Assembly: GCA_947623455.1 (NCBI GenBank)
Contig: OX392527.1
Coordinates: 54,914,401 to 54,978,400, forward strand
DNA: 64,000 bases
Direction of reading: 5' to 3'
From: Mimachlamys varia
Lineage: Eukaryota; Mollusca; Bivalvia; Pectinida; Pectinidae
The first letter of the stretch is position 1; each line of letters opens with the position of its first letter. A program made the position numbers and the translations under genes. Below the pieces are notes generated by a model that ran no database searches, was not told the DNA's origin, and was given only the letters and a program-made list of their open reading frames with translations. Below, piece after piece: positions 46,875-58,161 of this stretch.

Positions 46875-49758
46875 ATGACAAGCAAGGAAAGACCTGAAGC
46901 AGCCAAATTTCTAACATGCTTCTATACTAATGCTGATAGCTTACTAAACAAGATGGATGAACTGAAAACAAGAATTAATGAACAAAGCAACTCTGATATA
47001 ATTGGCATTACAGAAACATACCCCAAAAACTATAGATATGCACCAGGTAAAGCAGAATTCTTTATTGATGGATATGATCTTTTTCTAAACGACAGCATGG
47101 AAAATAAACACAGAGGAGTAGGATTGTACATAAAAACTAAATATAATGGAGTAGAAGTAAATATAGATAATGATTTCAAAGAAAGTATCTGGGTCAAAAT
47201 AAAGATGTGTGGAAATAACTGTCTCCTGGTTGGATGCATCTACAGAAGCCCAAATACAACAGAAGAAAATTCTGAGAAGCTGAGGGAGTTAATAAACAAC
47301 TTATCATCTGCGAACAAGTATAGCCATGTACTACTTATGGGCGATTTTAATCTATCGAAAATAGATTGGGAGTCATGGTCTTCCAACAACGATAAGGAAA
47401 GTGATTACTTCATAGAATGTCTGCGGGATAATTTCTTATACCAACATGTCACAAAATACACACGATGTAGAGAAGGTAACAACCCCAATATCCTTGATCT
47501 GATTATAACAAATGAAGAGGAAATGGTAAATGATGTCAGATATGAGAGTCCAATAGGATGTAGCGACCACTTAGTCTTAAGATTCAATTTTAACTGTAAG
47601 ACTACCACCAATAATAGAGAAACATTACGGTTAAAGTATATCCATGGAGACTATGACGGCATGAGACAGGATTTTCCCAAAGATTGGAAGGAAATCCTTC
47701 AAGGAAATACCGAGGAAATGTACAGAATATTCACAGAAATAATTGAGGCTAGTACAACTAAACATATTCCCAAAAGCAGTCCAAAGAAACAACAGTCATC
47801 CGAGGAAGAAAGGCCACCAATCGATGAAATGATACGTAAAAAAATCAACAAAAAGCACAGAATGTGGCAACGCTATATGGAAACAAGAAGTGAGGCAAAA
47901 TACAAAGAATACACTAAAGCCAGGAACCAATTAAAATGGGATATACGGAAATCACGAAGGGATAAAGAAAGAAGAATAGCAGAAGATATAAAACTAAAAC
48001 CAAAACGATTCTGGAATTATGTAAACTCAAAACGAAAAGTAAAAACAGGAATTTCGGACTTAAAAGGATTAAATGATGATGAAAAACAGATGGCTGTTGA
48101 AGATGTTGATAAAGCTGAAGTCTTAGCCAAATTTTTCAGCAGTGTATTCACACAGGAGCCACATGGTAAGATCCCAGATTTTGAAAAAAGACAATTCATT
48201 CACCCGTTTGAAGAAATGACATGTAGTCCAGAAGATATAGAAAAGCTGCTTGGAAATCTCAACGAAAATAAGTCACCAGGACCAGATGGGATGCATCCTA
48301 AAGTTTTAAAAGAGCTCAGGAAAAACATCAGTGGACCACTTGCAGATATATTTAATAAGTCTCTTCTAGAAGGAAAAGTACCACAAGCTTGGAAGGAGGC
48401 CAATATAACAGCAATCTACAAGAAAGGACCAAAATCGGACCCAAGTAACTATAGGCCCGTAAGCCTAACAAGTATAATTGTCAAAACAATAGAGAAAGTA
48501 GTGAAGACTAGCATTGTCAGTCATATAGATAAAAATAATCTTCTAAGTAACCAACAATTCGGCTTTATTTCTGGGAGATCAACGCAACTCCAGCTGCTAA
48601 CTGTGTTAGAAGAATGGACTGAGATCTTGGATAAGGGAGGAGAACTTGATGTCATATATATGGACTTTATGAAGGCCTTTGATAAGGTGCCTCATCAGCG
48701 ACTTATCAAAAAGCTATTAGGCTATGGAATCAGCAAACAAGTTGTTAATTGGGTCAAGGATTTCCTTACAAACAGATGTCAACGTGTATTGGTGAATGGA
48801 AAATCTTCTTCAACATATCCTGTAATAAGTGGTATCCCCCAGGGAAGTGTACTGGGTCCAATTTTATTTGTCTTGTATATAAATGACCTCCCAGAAATAA
48901 CGACGTCCCCCTCACCATTATTTGCTGATGATACAAAATTATTCAGGCAGATAAAGACTAAGGAGGATGTTTTGATTCTTCAAAATGATTTGGACAAATT
49001 ACAAAACTGGTCAGATACGTGGCTTCTTAAATTTCACCCAAATAAATGTAAAGTATTATCCATAAGAGCTTCAGAAAAAAGAACATACTTCATGGCAGGA
49101 CCGGGAGAAGAACGGCTTCATTTAGAAAATATTAAATATTACCAGCGAGAAGGACATTGGCGTATTGATAGATAATAATTTGAGTTTTAGATCACACATT
49201 AATAGTATAGTTAACAAGGCAAACAGCATAGTTGGATTAATTAGGAGGTCATTTGTGTATCTTGATACACAAATGTTTAAATTACTATTTAAAGCATTAG
49301 TGAGACCTCACTTAGAGTACGCCGCCAGTGTTTGGAGCCCTTACAAAGCTAAAGACATTGATCTTATCGAAAGTGTACAAAGAAGAGCGACTAAACTACT
49401 ACCTGGATTTAAGGATATGTCATATACGGAACGCCTAGAGAAATTAAAACTACCAACACTACAGCACCGCAGGATAAGAGGAGACATGATAAACGTTTTC
49501 AAAATTATTAACAATATATACGATTCAAGAATAACTAAAGATTACTTCCAACTGGATAATGCAAACAGAACCAGGGGCCACTCCAAGAAAATATATAAGA
49601 AAAGATGTCGTCTGGATATAAGAAAAAACTTTTTCAGTCAAAGAATAGTAGATATCTGGAACAGCTTGCCACAATCTGTTGTAGAGGCGGGCAGCACTTT
49701 AAATTTTGAGATAGCTCTAGATGAACACTGCAAAAATAATTGTTTCAACTACCAATAA
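46875..49758 (+). pseudogene. CR1 ORF2 (endonuclease and reverse transcriptase), one frameshift
   Basis: The frame is open from 46743; ATG 46875 is the likely start because the endonuclease begins there (FLTCFYTNADSLLNKMDELK). Endonuclease landmarks are GITET, GDFN and CSDHLVL. Reverse transcriptase motifs are PGPDGMHPKVLKEL, YRPVSLTS, YMDFMKAFDKVPH, GIPQGSVLGP (~48831) and FADD (48921-48932). The frame ends at 49175, but the C-terminal domain (EKDIGV..., then NNLSFRSHINSIVNKAN, to 49758) continues one frame over, so a 1- or 2-base indel lies near 49135. The protein nicks DNA and copies the LINE RNA at the nick. Confidence 0.92.
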
Positions 49759-49940
49759 TAATAATAATACCAATTCCTTAACGCTTAAGCTGTATACCGC
49801 ACCGAAGTACTATATTTATATTTATATTGAATTTATTTGTTATTATGATATGGATATAGAGGCTTTTAGCCTGCATCCATTACTTTGCTATTAAATGCTA
49901 TTAAGCTTTTATACATCAGTAAATCATACAATGTCCGTGA

Positions 49941-50334
49941 ATCGTCATTATACTGTCTCGTTTGCCTATTTCTGGAATATTCTCCAAGTGCAAATTCCTT
50001 GTGTTGGAACAAGACTGCACACATACAACAAACAGTAAATGGAATATATACACTGTAGTTATAATTGATTTATTGTTGTTCATTTTTGTAGTTCAATCAG
50101 GCATCCTCTCCATAATACTCTAACCCCCCAAAAAAGTCTGAATCTTTGAATTTTGGCTGGTTTCAAGCTTGCCTCCTCAACAAATGCAGGTCATGGCAAT
50201 AACATATCTGAAATATATAAAGAATATCTAAGATAATTCGTGGTCACTCCTTATAATTTAATTTCTAAAGATACATATATTATAAGGCATAGGTCTTTTA
50301 TAATGAATTGGAATTAATTATGACAAATATTGAT
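49941..50334 (+). repeat. 394-bp direct repeat right of the CR1 element
   Basis: Right partner of 45174-45567. It starts directly after the CR1 3' end (...ATGTCCGTGA) and ends at ATTGAT before an AAGAGGCCC-family repeat. Confidence 0.95.
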
Positions 50335-50344
50335 TGGTTTTGCA

Positions 50345-51650
50345 AACAAGAGGCCCATGGGCCTTAACGGTCACCTGATGTTTGACATGAAAGAGAAATA
50401 TGGGAATGTTGAGATGAATATTTATAACAATACATGTAGCATATCTGGGAGTGGAAAAAATGAATTTTTGAAATTATGTCAATTTGACCCTTTTAGGCCC
50501 CACCCCTCAGGCACCTGGGGGTCAGTCAGTGTCAATATTATCAAAGTCATGTCATATTGATAATTTCAACCAAATTTGCATCATTTCTTATGGCCATTAA
50601 ACAAATAATGCAAAAAAAATGTTTTTTTCTGCCAATATACTGTAGTAAACTTAACCCCCTCCACAGGGGGAGATGCAAGACCCCAGAGTCATGAAATTCA
50701 CAATTTTGGTAAAGAACCTTAAAACCAATCCATCTATGAAGAGTATTTGATTCCAGCATATCTGGGAGAAGAGAAGAAGATTTTTGAAATTTTTGTCAAT
50801 TTGACCCTTTTTGGCCCCGCCCTCTAGCCCCTGGGGGTCAACTAGGGCCAACATGTACATACCATCAAAGTGTCATCCCATGCTGATAATTTTATACAAG
50901 TTAGAATGAATTCCAATACAAATCCAACAAATAATAGTCAAAAATGTGATTTCCCTATATACACTATAGTAAAGTTTACCCCCTCCCCAGGGGCAAACGT
51001 GAGACCCCAGGGTCATGAAATTCACAATTTTGGTAAAGCCCCTTAAGATCCTTCCATCTATGAAGAGTATTTGATTCTACCATATCTAAGAATAGAGAAG
51101 AAGATTTTTGAAATTTTTGTCAATTTTACCCTTTTTGGCCCCGCCCACCAGCCCCTGGGGGTCAACTAGGGCCAACATGTACATACCATCAAAGTGTCAT
51201 CCCATGCTGATGATTTTATACAAGTTAGAATGAATTCCAATACAAATCCAACAAATAATAGTCAAAAATGTGATTTCCCTATATAAACTATAGTAAAGTT
51301 TACCCCCTCCCCAGGGGCAAACATGAGACCCCAGGGTCATGAAATTCACAATTTTGGTAAAACACCTTAATACCCTTCTATCTATGAAGAGTATTTGATT
51401 CTACCATATCTGAGAGTAGAGGGGTAGATTTTTGAAGTTTTAGTCAATTTTACCCTTTTTGGCCCCGCCCCGCATGCCCCTGGCTGGGTGGGGACCATAT
51501 AATTCACAATTTTGGTTCACCCTCAGCCATGGAAGCTTCCTGTAAAATTTCATTGAATTTGGTTCAGTGGTTTTGGAGAAAAAGTCGAAAATGTAAAAAG
51601 TTTACGGACGCACGACGTACGACGGACTTCGTCTCAGGTGACCTAAAAAC
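50345..51650 (+). repeat. AAGAGGCCC-family repeat with ~320-bp tandem body
   Basis: It starts AAACAAGAGGCCCATGGGCC followed by TTAACGGTCACCTGA and ends near 51640 with CTCAGGTGACCTAAAA, so TCACCTGA/TCAGGTGA are inverted near the ends. Three to four units contain TTTTTGGCCCCGCCC, CTGGGGGTCAACTAGGGCCA and AGGGTCATGAAATTCACAA at 50800, 51130 and 51450. The unit 50820-51128 and the next are very similar. Confidence 0.8.
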
Positions 51651-51843
51651 ACAACCTTGTGCATAAATTTCACCTCTAAACAACTTCAACCAATCAGAAG
51701 TTTGATAACAAAATTCACACATTTTTTCGGTATATACCCTATACACCGCACAAAAACTAATGTGGTTATTATTTATAATTTCATTTCTGAAGATATATCA
51801 CACTTTTACAGTTCATAACCGATAAATTTGTGTTGCATTATGA

Positions 51844-53190
51844 CAAAAAGAGGCCCAATGGACCTTCATTGCTCACCTGGTCTTAACCTCTCAATTGTAA
51901 CCTTTAAGTTGTCTAAAATCTTTGACTGTTAAAAACATTAAAAGAACACATGAAGATTTCACCCCTGTGACCTTAAAAGTAAGTCCTTTTAATTCATTAA
52001 CTTTGACACCTCCAATGGAAGATACATGCAAGCCAAATATCTTTATTGATGACTTCTGAAGATGAGACAAAACAAGAGGCCCATGGATCTTGACGGTTAC
52101 CTTACAACCTATATGATTTTTTGTTGGTAATAGTTTTAAGATATTACCATATTTTACCCCTGTTAACTAAGAGGGTCAATAAACTTTTTTTTAAACCTTC
52201 ATCGCAGCACACTGATACTACCAGCAAAATAGCCTTATCCTGGGACCTTAAGTTACTGAGAATAAGTGATCCTATGAAAAATTGAACAAAGCTAGATGAT
52301 TTTGTAAGATGAACAAGAATTTGTGTTTTATATAGAAGTCTATAACCATTCAAAAATGAATTCCTATATGGAGTCATATGAGATTTCGATATGTCATTTC
52401 CTACCTGGTACATGCCCCTGGTTAAATTGTACCTAAGAGGCTCAATGAACAAACTTGTTATTCCTTCATCGCTGTATAGTGATACTACCAGCAGAATAGC
52501 CTTATCCTGGGACCTTTAGTTACTGAGAAGAAGTGTTTGAAACATTTTAAGAAAGTTGACCTCTTTGACCTTGAAAGCAGATCAATGTAATTCATTTGAT
52601 CAAATTTGGTAGCCCTTCATTCCAGCATGCTACATGCCAAATATCAGTTCACATGGTCTTTAGGCTATTGAGGAGGAGTTCTTTTAAGATTTTTAACACT
52701 TTTGAACCCTATGACCTTGAACATTGTTCAAGGTCATTCATTAAAGATTTTAAAATATTTGACATCAGTGACTTGAAAGAAGGTCAAGGTGATTCATTTT
52801 AACAACTTGGTAGCCCTTCATCCCAATTGCCACAGGGCAAATATCAGTACCCTGGACGTTTCTGTTATTGAGAAGAATTTTCTTAAAGATTTTAACATAT
52901 TTGACCCCTGTGATATCGAAAATAGGTCAAGGTCATTCATTTGAACAAACTTGATAGTCCTATCCCAGCATGCTACATGCATAGTATCATCACCCTAGGC
53001 CTTATAGTTACCGAGAAGTTGCTTGAAAGATTTTAACACATTCGACCCCTGTGACCTTGAAAGTAGGTCAAGGCCATTCATTTGAACAAAATTGGAAGCC
53101 CTTTATCCGAGCATGCTACAGACAAAATATCATCACCCTAGGTGTTATAGTTGCTGAGAAGCTGTATGAATTTTACTAAACAAGTAGAAC
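51844..53190 (+). repeat. AAGAGGCCC ends plus ~150-bp tandem units
   Basis: Ends of the family occur at 51848 and 52073. Five to six diverged units contain TTTGACC(CCTGT)GACCTTGAA, AGGTCAAGGTCATTCATTTG and AACAAACTTGGTAGCCCTTC, then CCCAGCATGCTACATGCC, beginning at about 52440, 52600, 52800, 52940 and 53085. Confidence 0.75.
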
Positions 53191-53317
53191 AAGTAGTATG
53201 ACTTCCATATATATATTTAAGATCTTCATACACTTTTTGCTTTTTTTTAAATGAAATGAAAAAATATATATAAGGATTGAATCATTTATTTTAAAATTTT
53301 CATGCGGGTATGAATGA

Positions 53318-53351
53318 CAAGAGGCCCAGAGGGCCTGTCTCGCTCACATGG
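53318..53351 (+). repeat. Isolated AAGAGGCCC-family terminus
   Basis: ACAAGAGGCCCAGAGGGCCT then GTCTCGCTCACATGG; it contains the AGGCCCAGAGGGCCT hairpin. Confidence 0.7.
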
Positions 53352-54263
53352 TTTTCATTAAATGCAAACAAAAATGAAGCTGCAACTATATTGCTTTTAA
53401 TGAGCCCCATCCGCAGACATAAATTTCATTTAAAAAACTTACAAATGAGAAAACAGTTCAATAAATGTAACAGCATGAAGTCTGCACAAGCCGTGGTTAA
53501 CTCTGCCCATGCACATTGTTGATGAAGTCATACAGTTGTGACTCTAACTGGATAATTTGCATAGCTCCACACACATGTATTGTTGTCAACGTCATAGAAA
53601 TTTGGCACATTCTCAAATATAGTTATTGGAAAATAACTTCAGTTTGCAGGACGAAAGTTATCGAGCGAATCTAATTAGTGTAGGCTGTTAATATATGAAT
53701 AAAAAACCTGTATAATTATGTGTGTAAATTTTACATTATTATTATGACCCATATACCAATGATGGGCGTGTAGTTATGATTTTATCAGTTTACCAACCTC
53801 TAACAATGACTTCTCCACGCTGAAAGTGGCTGCAGCTGCACTTTCCCTTTGATTCAATTTTGATTGATGTTTTGGTTCTCTCAGCTCTTGTACTGAAAAA
53901 TACAAATAAAAAAATGGTAATATTTATAAATGCCTAACTGTATCTTAACCTGAACATTTTTTTCGATGTCTGCTCTATACATGTATTTATGAATTTTGTA
54001 TAAATTTTTCTGGTACTGTGTTTGCTTTTAACTGTGTTAAGGTTTGTTGTATTCGAGCCTATCGATCAAATTAATGTTATACAGTGTGGGCCACATAGTG
54101 TACAGGTAACAGCTTGAAATGTTCATTGGACATCGGTATACATACTTTACTATATTTGGTTACTTTTTGAATGCAAAAATCATAGTTCAAGGTCAGTATA
54201 ATAAATTTCTTTCATATGCTCTTTAGTATTAAAGTATTCCCCTGGTCCTTTTCTGTTCCAGAT
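53352..54263. other. Gene-free stretch
   Basis: AT-rich, no coding block recognised. Confidence 0.45.
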
Positions 54264-54720
54264 CCTATGAAAAATTGAACAAAGCTAGATGATTTTGTAA
54301 AGATGAACAAGAATTTGTGTTTTATATAGAAGTCTATAACCATTCAAAAATGAATTCCTATATGGAGTCATATGAGATTTCGATATGTCATTTCCTACCT
54401 GGTACATGCCCCTGGTTAAATTGTACCTAAGAGGCTCAATGAACAAACTTGTTATTCCTTCATCGCTGTATAGTGATACTACCAGCAGAATAGCCTTATC
54501 CTGGGACCTTTAGTTACTGAGAAGAAGTGTTTGAAACATTTTAAAACATTTGACCCTTTGACCTTGAAAGCAGAACAAGGTCATTCATTTGAACAAACTT
54601 GGTAGCACTTCATCCCAGCATGCTACTGGCCAAATATCGGTACCCTAGGCCTTTCTGTGATGGAGAAGAAGTTACTTGAAGATTTCAAATATTTTTGACC
54701 CCTGTGACCTTTCATTTCAA
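54264..54720 (+). repeat. Near-identical duplicate of 52268-52545, plus one more unit
   Basis: From GATCCTATGAAAAATTG to TTTGAAACATTTTAA it matches 52268-52545 with only one visible indel (GTAAGATG versus GTAAAGATG). A further ~150-bp unit follows (54541-54720). Confidence 0.85.
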
Positions 54721-54989
54721 CAAATTTTAATGACAAAACAAAGTGGAAAATGTTGTCAAAAGGATCGAATATCAGGCATTGCCTATATTAATTCTCTCCT
54801 GTGGTGGTTTTGTACACAGTGAGCAAATATATATACAATAAAGATAAATTAATGCAATAGATAGTGAAATGAAAACAGTCAAAGGGAGGTAACGCACATT
54901 TGATTAACAAGTATACTTTTACAAACATACATTAGACATACACACACACAACATTCTCACCACACATATATACTGTAATTAGCATCATA

Positions 54990-55130
54990 ATAACATGCAA
55001 TCAAACCTCGATTAATCGAACTTCGATGATTCGAATTTCTCGATGTGTCGAACTTTTGGCAAAGTCCCGATTTTTTTCATTATATAACACTTTCATGAAT
55101 CGAACTTCTGTTGTATTCTTTCATGTGAGA
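54990..55130 (+). repeat. Pogo/Tigger-like terminus
   Basis: AATCAAACCTCGATTAATCG then AACTTCGATGATTCGAA; similar TCGAA-rich sequence returns at 55317-55405 (ATGAATCGAA, AAATCGAAG). It may be the left part of a pogo-like element cut at 55649 by the LTR retrotransposon. Confidence 0.45.
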
Positions 55131-55415
55131 ATACAAAGAATAACTCACCTTCGTGGATAGTACACGACTAGAGATGTGTTTGATGCTATTCTTCGGGTAT
55201 TCGGGTTCAGAGACCGGACACGAGGCTCGCCGGGCGGGTGTAATGTCCGGAGACGGATATCTCGTTTCCGGACCGGATCGTCCAGTCTATTGCTGTACAG
55301 CACTTACACAACACTTCTATGAATCGAATTTTGCGCTGTATCGATGTTTTAATCTGACCCATTCGTTATGAAAACATCGAAAATTACAACTAATAAATCG
55401 AAGTGAAAATTTTAC

Positions 55416-55576
55416 CTGTACGAGCGCAATGAATTGCCCCGCGGTCATTTTCACACCTTCACGGACGCTTGTGTCGAGTAGTCGGCGACCTAGCTGCGAT
55501 AATGTACAAATGTAGCTCTTCACGACGAGACGATTTTTTTTTATTGCGTCGTTAGAGCTACGAAGCGGTCCCATGC
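55416..55576 (-). CDS. Exon-like block, 53 codons from an internal ATG
   Basis: On the minus strand an acceptor (CACTACCAG) precedes 55576 and a GTAAAA donor follows 55416. The open frame between them has protein-like composition (SSNDAIKKNRLVVKSYICTL, then LGRRLLDTSVREGVKMTAGQ). The family is not recognised. Since it sits next to pogo-like ends it may be a transposon exon; a host exon is equally possible. Confidence 0.35.
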
Positions 55577-55648
55577 CTGGTAGTGGAGAAAAATCAAAAG
55601 TTTTTAATCTGTAAGATTTCATTTAATAACCACTTCATGTGAGCATAT

Positions 55649-56549
55649 TGTGACACCCTGTTATATTTTATATTTCCTTGTTGTTATGTTTCGTCTCCGT
55701 ATACAGATTTAGGGCCTACCGATTTAGCCGCGTCATCCGTGTCGTCACGTGATCCGTACCTTCGTGTTGTCACGTGATTTGTACTTTCATTTTGTCTATA
55801 GTAAGGGGCGTGTCTGTTACGTGTACATGTTTGTGTGTATACCTGTGTTGTCACGTGTCCCCCATGTATTCCCTGGACTGCAGACAATGACTGAAAATCA
55901 TGCGACATACTAATTCTTCCCCGCCTTATTGCCTTCTTGTTTATCCCTTCTCTGCCTTCCCTTCACTCCTATCTTGGGCGACGAAGGGACAGGACGTCCC
56001 ATGCCAGCTAATAGTACATAGCCACGGCGACCTGCCAGACAGCTAGCTTATAGTATATTCCAAGCCATTACTTCTATATCTGTTAACCCCCAGCACCACA
56101 TGCAGGGTAAGTGATAATGTCAACGATAAATTATTATTACCAGAATTATTATGAGAAACCTTTTTACCAAAATTATGAAATATTAATGTAACCGTAACTT
56201 TTCACATCTTTTGCAATGTAGTCTGTATGTCAAGGCACAGGGTAAAAGTTATTTATTATATATAGTCCTAATATGAACCACATTTATATGAAAGGGATAC
56301 CATTTTTAATATTTCTATGCTTTATATATATTTTTAACTTCGTTCTGTTCGTTTATCGTCAATAATGTAAACACGTAAATGTTAGGTGCGTTCGTTTCAA
56401 AATGTTGTCCATTGTATACGTCATATTGTCTACAACATGTTATTTGTATTTTAGGGGTTTTCTTCCCAACGTTCCTCTACTGGGAATAAATCATCAATTG
56501 CACCGACGTCTTGGCGTTTTTTATTTGAGGCTAGAACCCGAAAACCACA
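55649..56549 (+). mobile_element. 5' LTR of a Ty3/gypsy retrotransposon (901 bp)
   Basis: It begins TGTGACACCC and ends ACCACA just before the primer-binding site. The first 329 bp are identical by eye to 63672-64000. It contains a TATA-like TTTATATATA at 56321 and AATAAA at 56485-56490, in the order expected for U3-R-U5. Three CACGTG E-boxes lie in U3 (55746, 55771, 55852). The 5-bp left flank is CATAT; the right flank is outside the window. Confidence 0.9.
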
Positions 56550-56550
56550 A

Positions 56551-56565
56551 TGGCGCCCACGTAGA
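56551..56565 (+). promoter_or_regulatory. Primer-binding site, tRNA-Lys type
   Basis: TGGCGCCCACGTAGA starts two bases after the terminal CA of the LTR. TGGCGCCCA matches the complement of the 3' end of tRNA-Lys used by several gypsy elements. Confidence 0.75.
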
Positions 56566-58161
56566 TAGCTTCAAGCTCAAGACGTCCTTGCCGAACTCGC
56601 CGACAGTGCGTACCGGAACACCTTGACCGTTCGACCGGAACCTCTCTGCATTTAACCTTATATAAAGCTACACCGGAGATTCCATGCGGTGTGTTGTGAT
56701 TTGTGTGTTTGAAGTGCTGATTCAGTGCTATTTTCTGTCATTGATATTCCTACAAGTATTCTACTGGACCACTGGATTCAGGAAGGAGGACACCTCGGAA
56801 GGATGACCACAAACTGTATGTATTCTTGAGTTAGGCCTAACGTCGCGATAACTACACGTGGTATACTGTGCAGAACAGTTTTTTTCATTAATTTCGTCGC
56901 CGAAGAGGAGCTGCTGTGAGATGACATTTTGACGTTTATATATCACTTTTGAATTTGAATAATTGGGATATTGATTGATGCCAACTGTGATTAGCCTATT
57001 GACTTATAATATTATATATATATATACAAAAGTGATTATCTTCCATTATATTGGCTATATAGATCTGTGATTTTTATGTGATTATTATGTGTTAGAGCTC
57101 TTGCATTTTTTTAAGTACTTATTCCCCCCCCCCCCTTTCTGTAGTTCCGGAACTAGGAAGTAGGAAGTAAGCCATGTTATTCCGTTCCGGAAGTAGGGTG
57201 TAGTATAGGAAATTAATTTGGTTTTTTTGTGTATAATTTGACTTGTAGGCTACATTGCATTAGCTTGATTTTTTTTCTCTCCTTTTATTTTTGAAGCGAT
57301 TTTTTTTTTTTGTTATCTAATCCCACATAGAATTTATTTGATAATTTCATCCATTGATTTTTTTTTTGCAATATTTTTTTTAGAAATTTTTGGATTTGAA
57401 CTTCGATATTTTTTTTTTTACTTTTTTTTTTTTTTGGTTTGTTTTTTGTTTGGATTTTTTTTTTTTCCATTCAGTTTATATATTTTTGTGCTTGTGGTAC
57501 TGATAGATATATCCTTGGGAGTTGATAGTTGTTTTTTTGTAGTCTACCTGGTGCTATATTTTCTTTCTGAATTGCTGTTCTACATCATCTTAGAATTTCT
57601 TTTGGTATTTCTCCTGTTTTTTGGTATTAACAATACTTTAGTATTATAAGCATATACTGACCTGACATTTGACTTTACCTATTCCCATTTGTGTGATTAT
57701 CAAATATGTTTATGTGTTGATTGTTTTGTGTGATTTGCTTTATACCGAGAGTTATATATACCGTGCATTGCTTGATATCCACGAATCCCAGTGTATTTCC
57801 CCATGTTATTGATCGTGAATCGCTTATAGTGCATAATTAGGATTTCATTAACTTTGCGGAATATATCGCGTCATTTTCGTGTTTCGTAGCTGCTGCAGAG
57901 TGTTAAACATACAATAATAATATAAATCTGTGTTGACTTGTTCATTTTACTCTGATATTTTGTTTATTTTGTAAAATTTATGTAATTTGATATTTGATTA
58001 GCTGGAAGTTGTAAGGTTATACAGTGAATACCTTGCAAGGATACTTCATTGGGACTGAGGTAAGTTACTTCTAGTTTTGTTTTCAGTATTCGCGGGACCT
58101 TCTTTTGCTTACTAAGGACTTGGTAAGTAATTTATTTTCAGAGTGTAAATATCTTTACACT
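56566..58161 (+). other. Long untranslated leader of the gypsy element
   Basis: About 1.6 kb without a coding frame. It includes a C-run (57125-57136) and an extreme T-tract region (57260-57480) whose phenylalanine-rich frame is an artefact. A GAGGTAAGT donor-like site occurs at 58056-58064, and open reading begins near 58100. Confidence 0.6.

Larger units (their letters stand above)
45595..49940 (+). mobile_element. CR1-type LINE, near full length
   Basis: The order is: 5' UTR with tandem CTTCCGG (ETS-type) words at 45601-45615, ORF1 with a PHD finger, ORF2 with AP-type endonuclease and reverse transcriptase, and a 180-bp 3' UTR without poly(A). A PHD-finger ORF1 plus this ORF2 layout is typical of the CR1 clade. 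Two frameshifts make it defective as written. Confidence 0.9.

Noticed and set aside
45174..50334. Reading the 394-bp direct repeats as LTRs
   Set aside because: The interior is a CR1 LINE with endonuclease and no gag/protease/integrase; no TG...CA ends, PBS or polypurine tract.
55684..55908. 74-codon minus-strand ORF present twice (also 63707-63931)
   Set aside because: Identical only because it lies in the two LTRs; no protein features and antisense to U3.
57338..57649. Phe-rich open frame and Lys-rich frame opposite it
   Set aside because: Produced by T-homopolymer tracts in the retrotransposon leader; no protein character beyond base composition.
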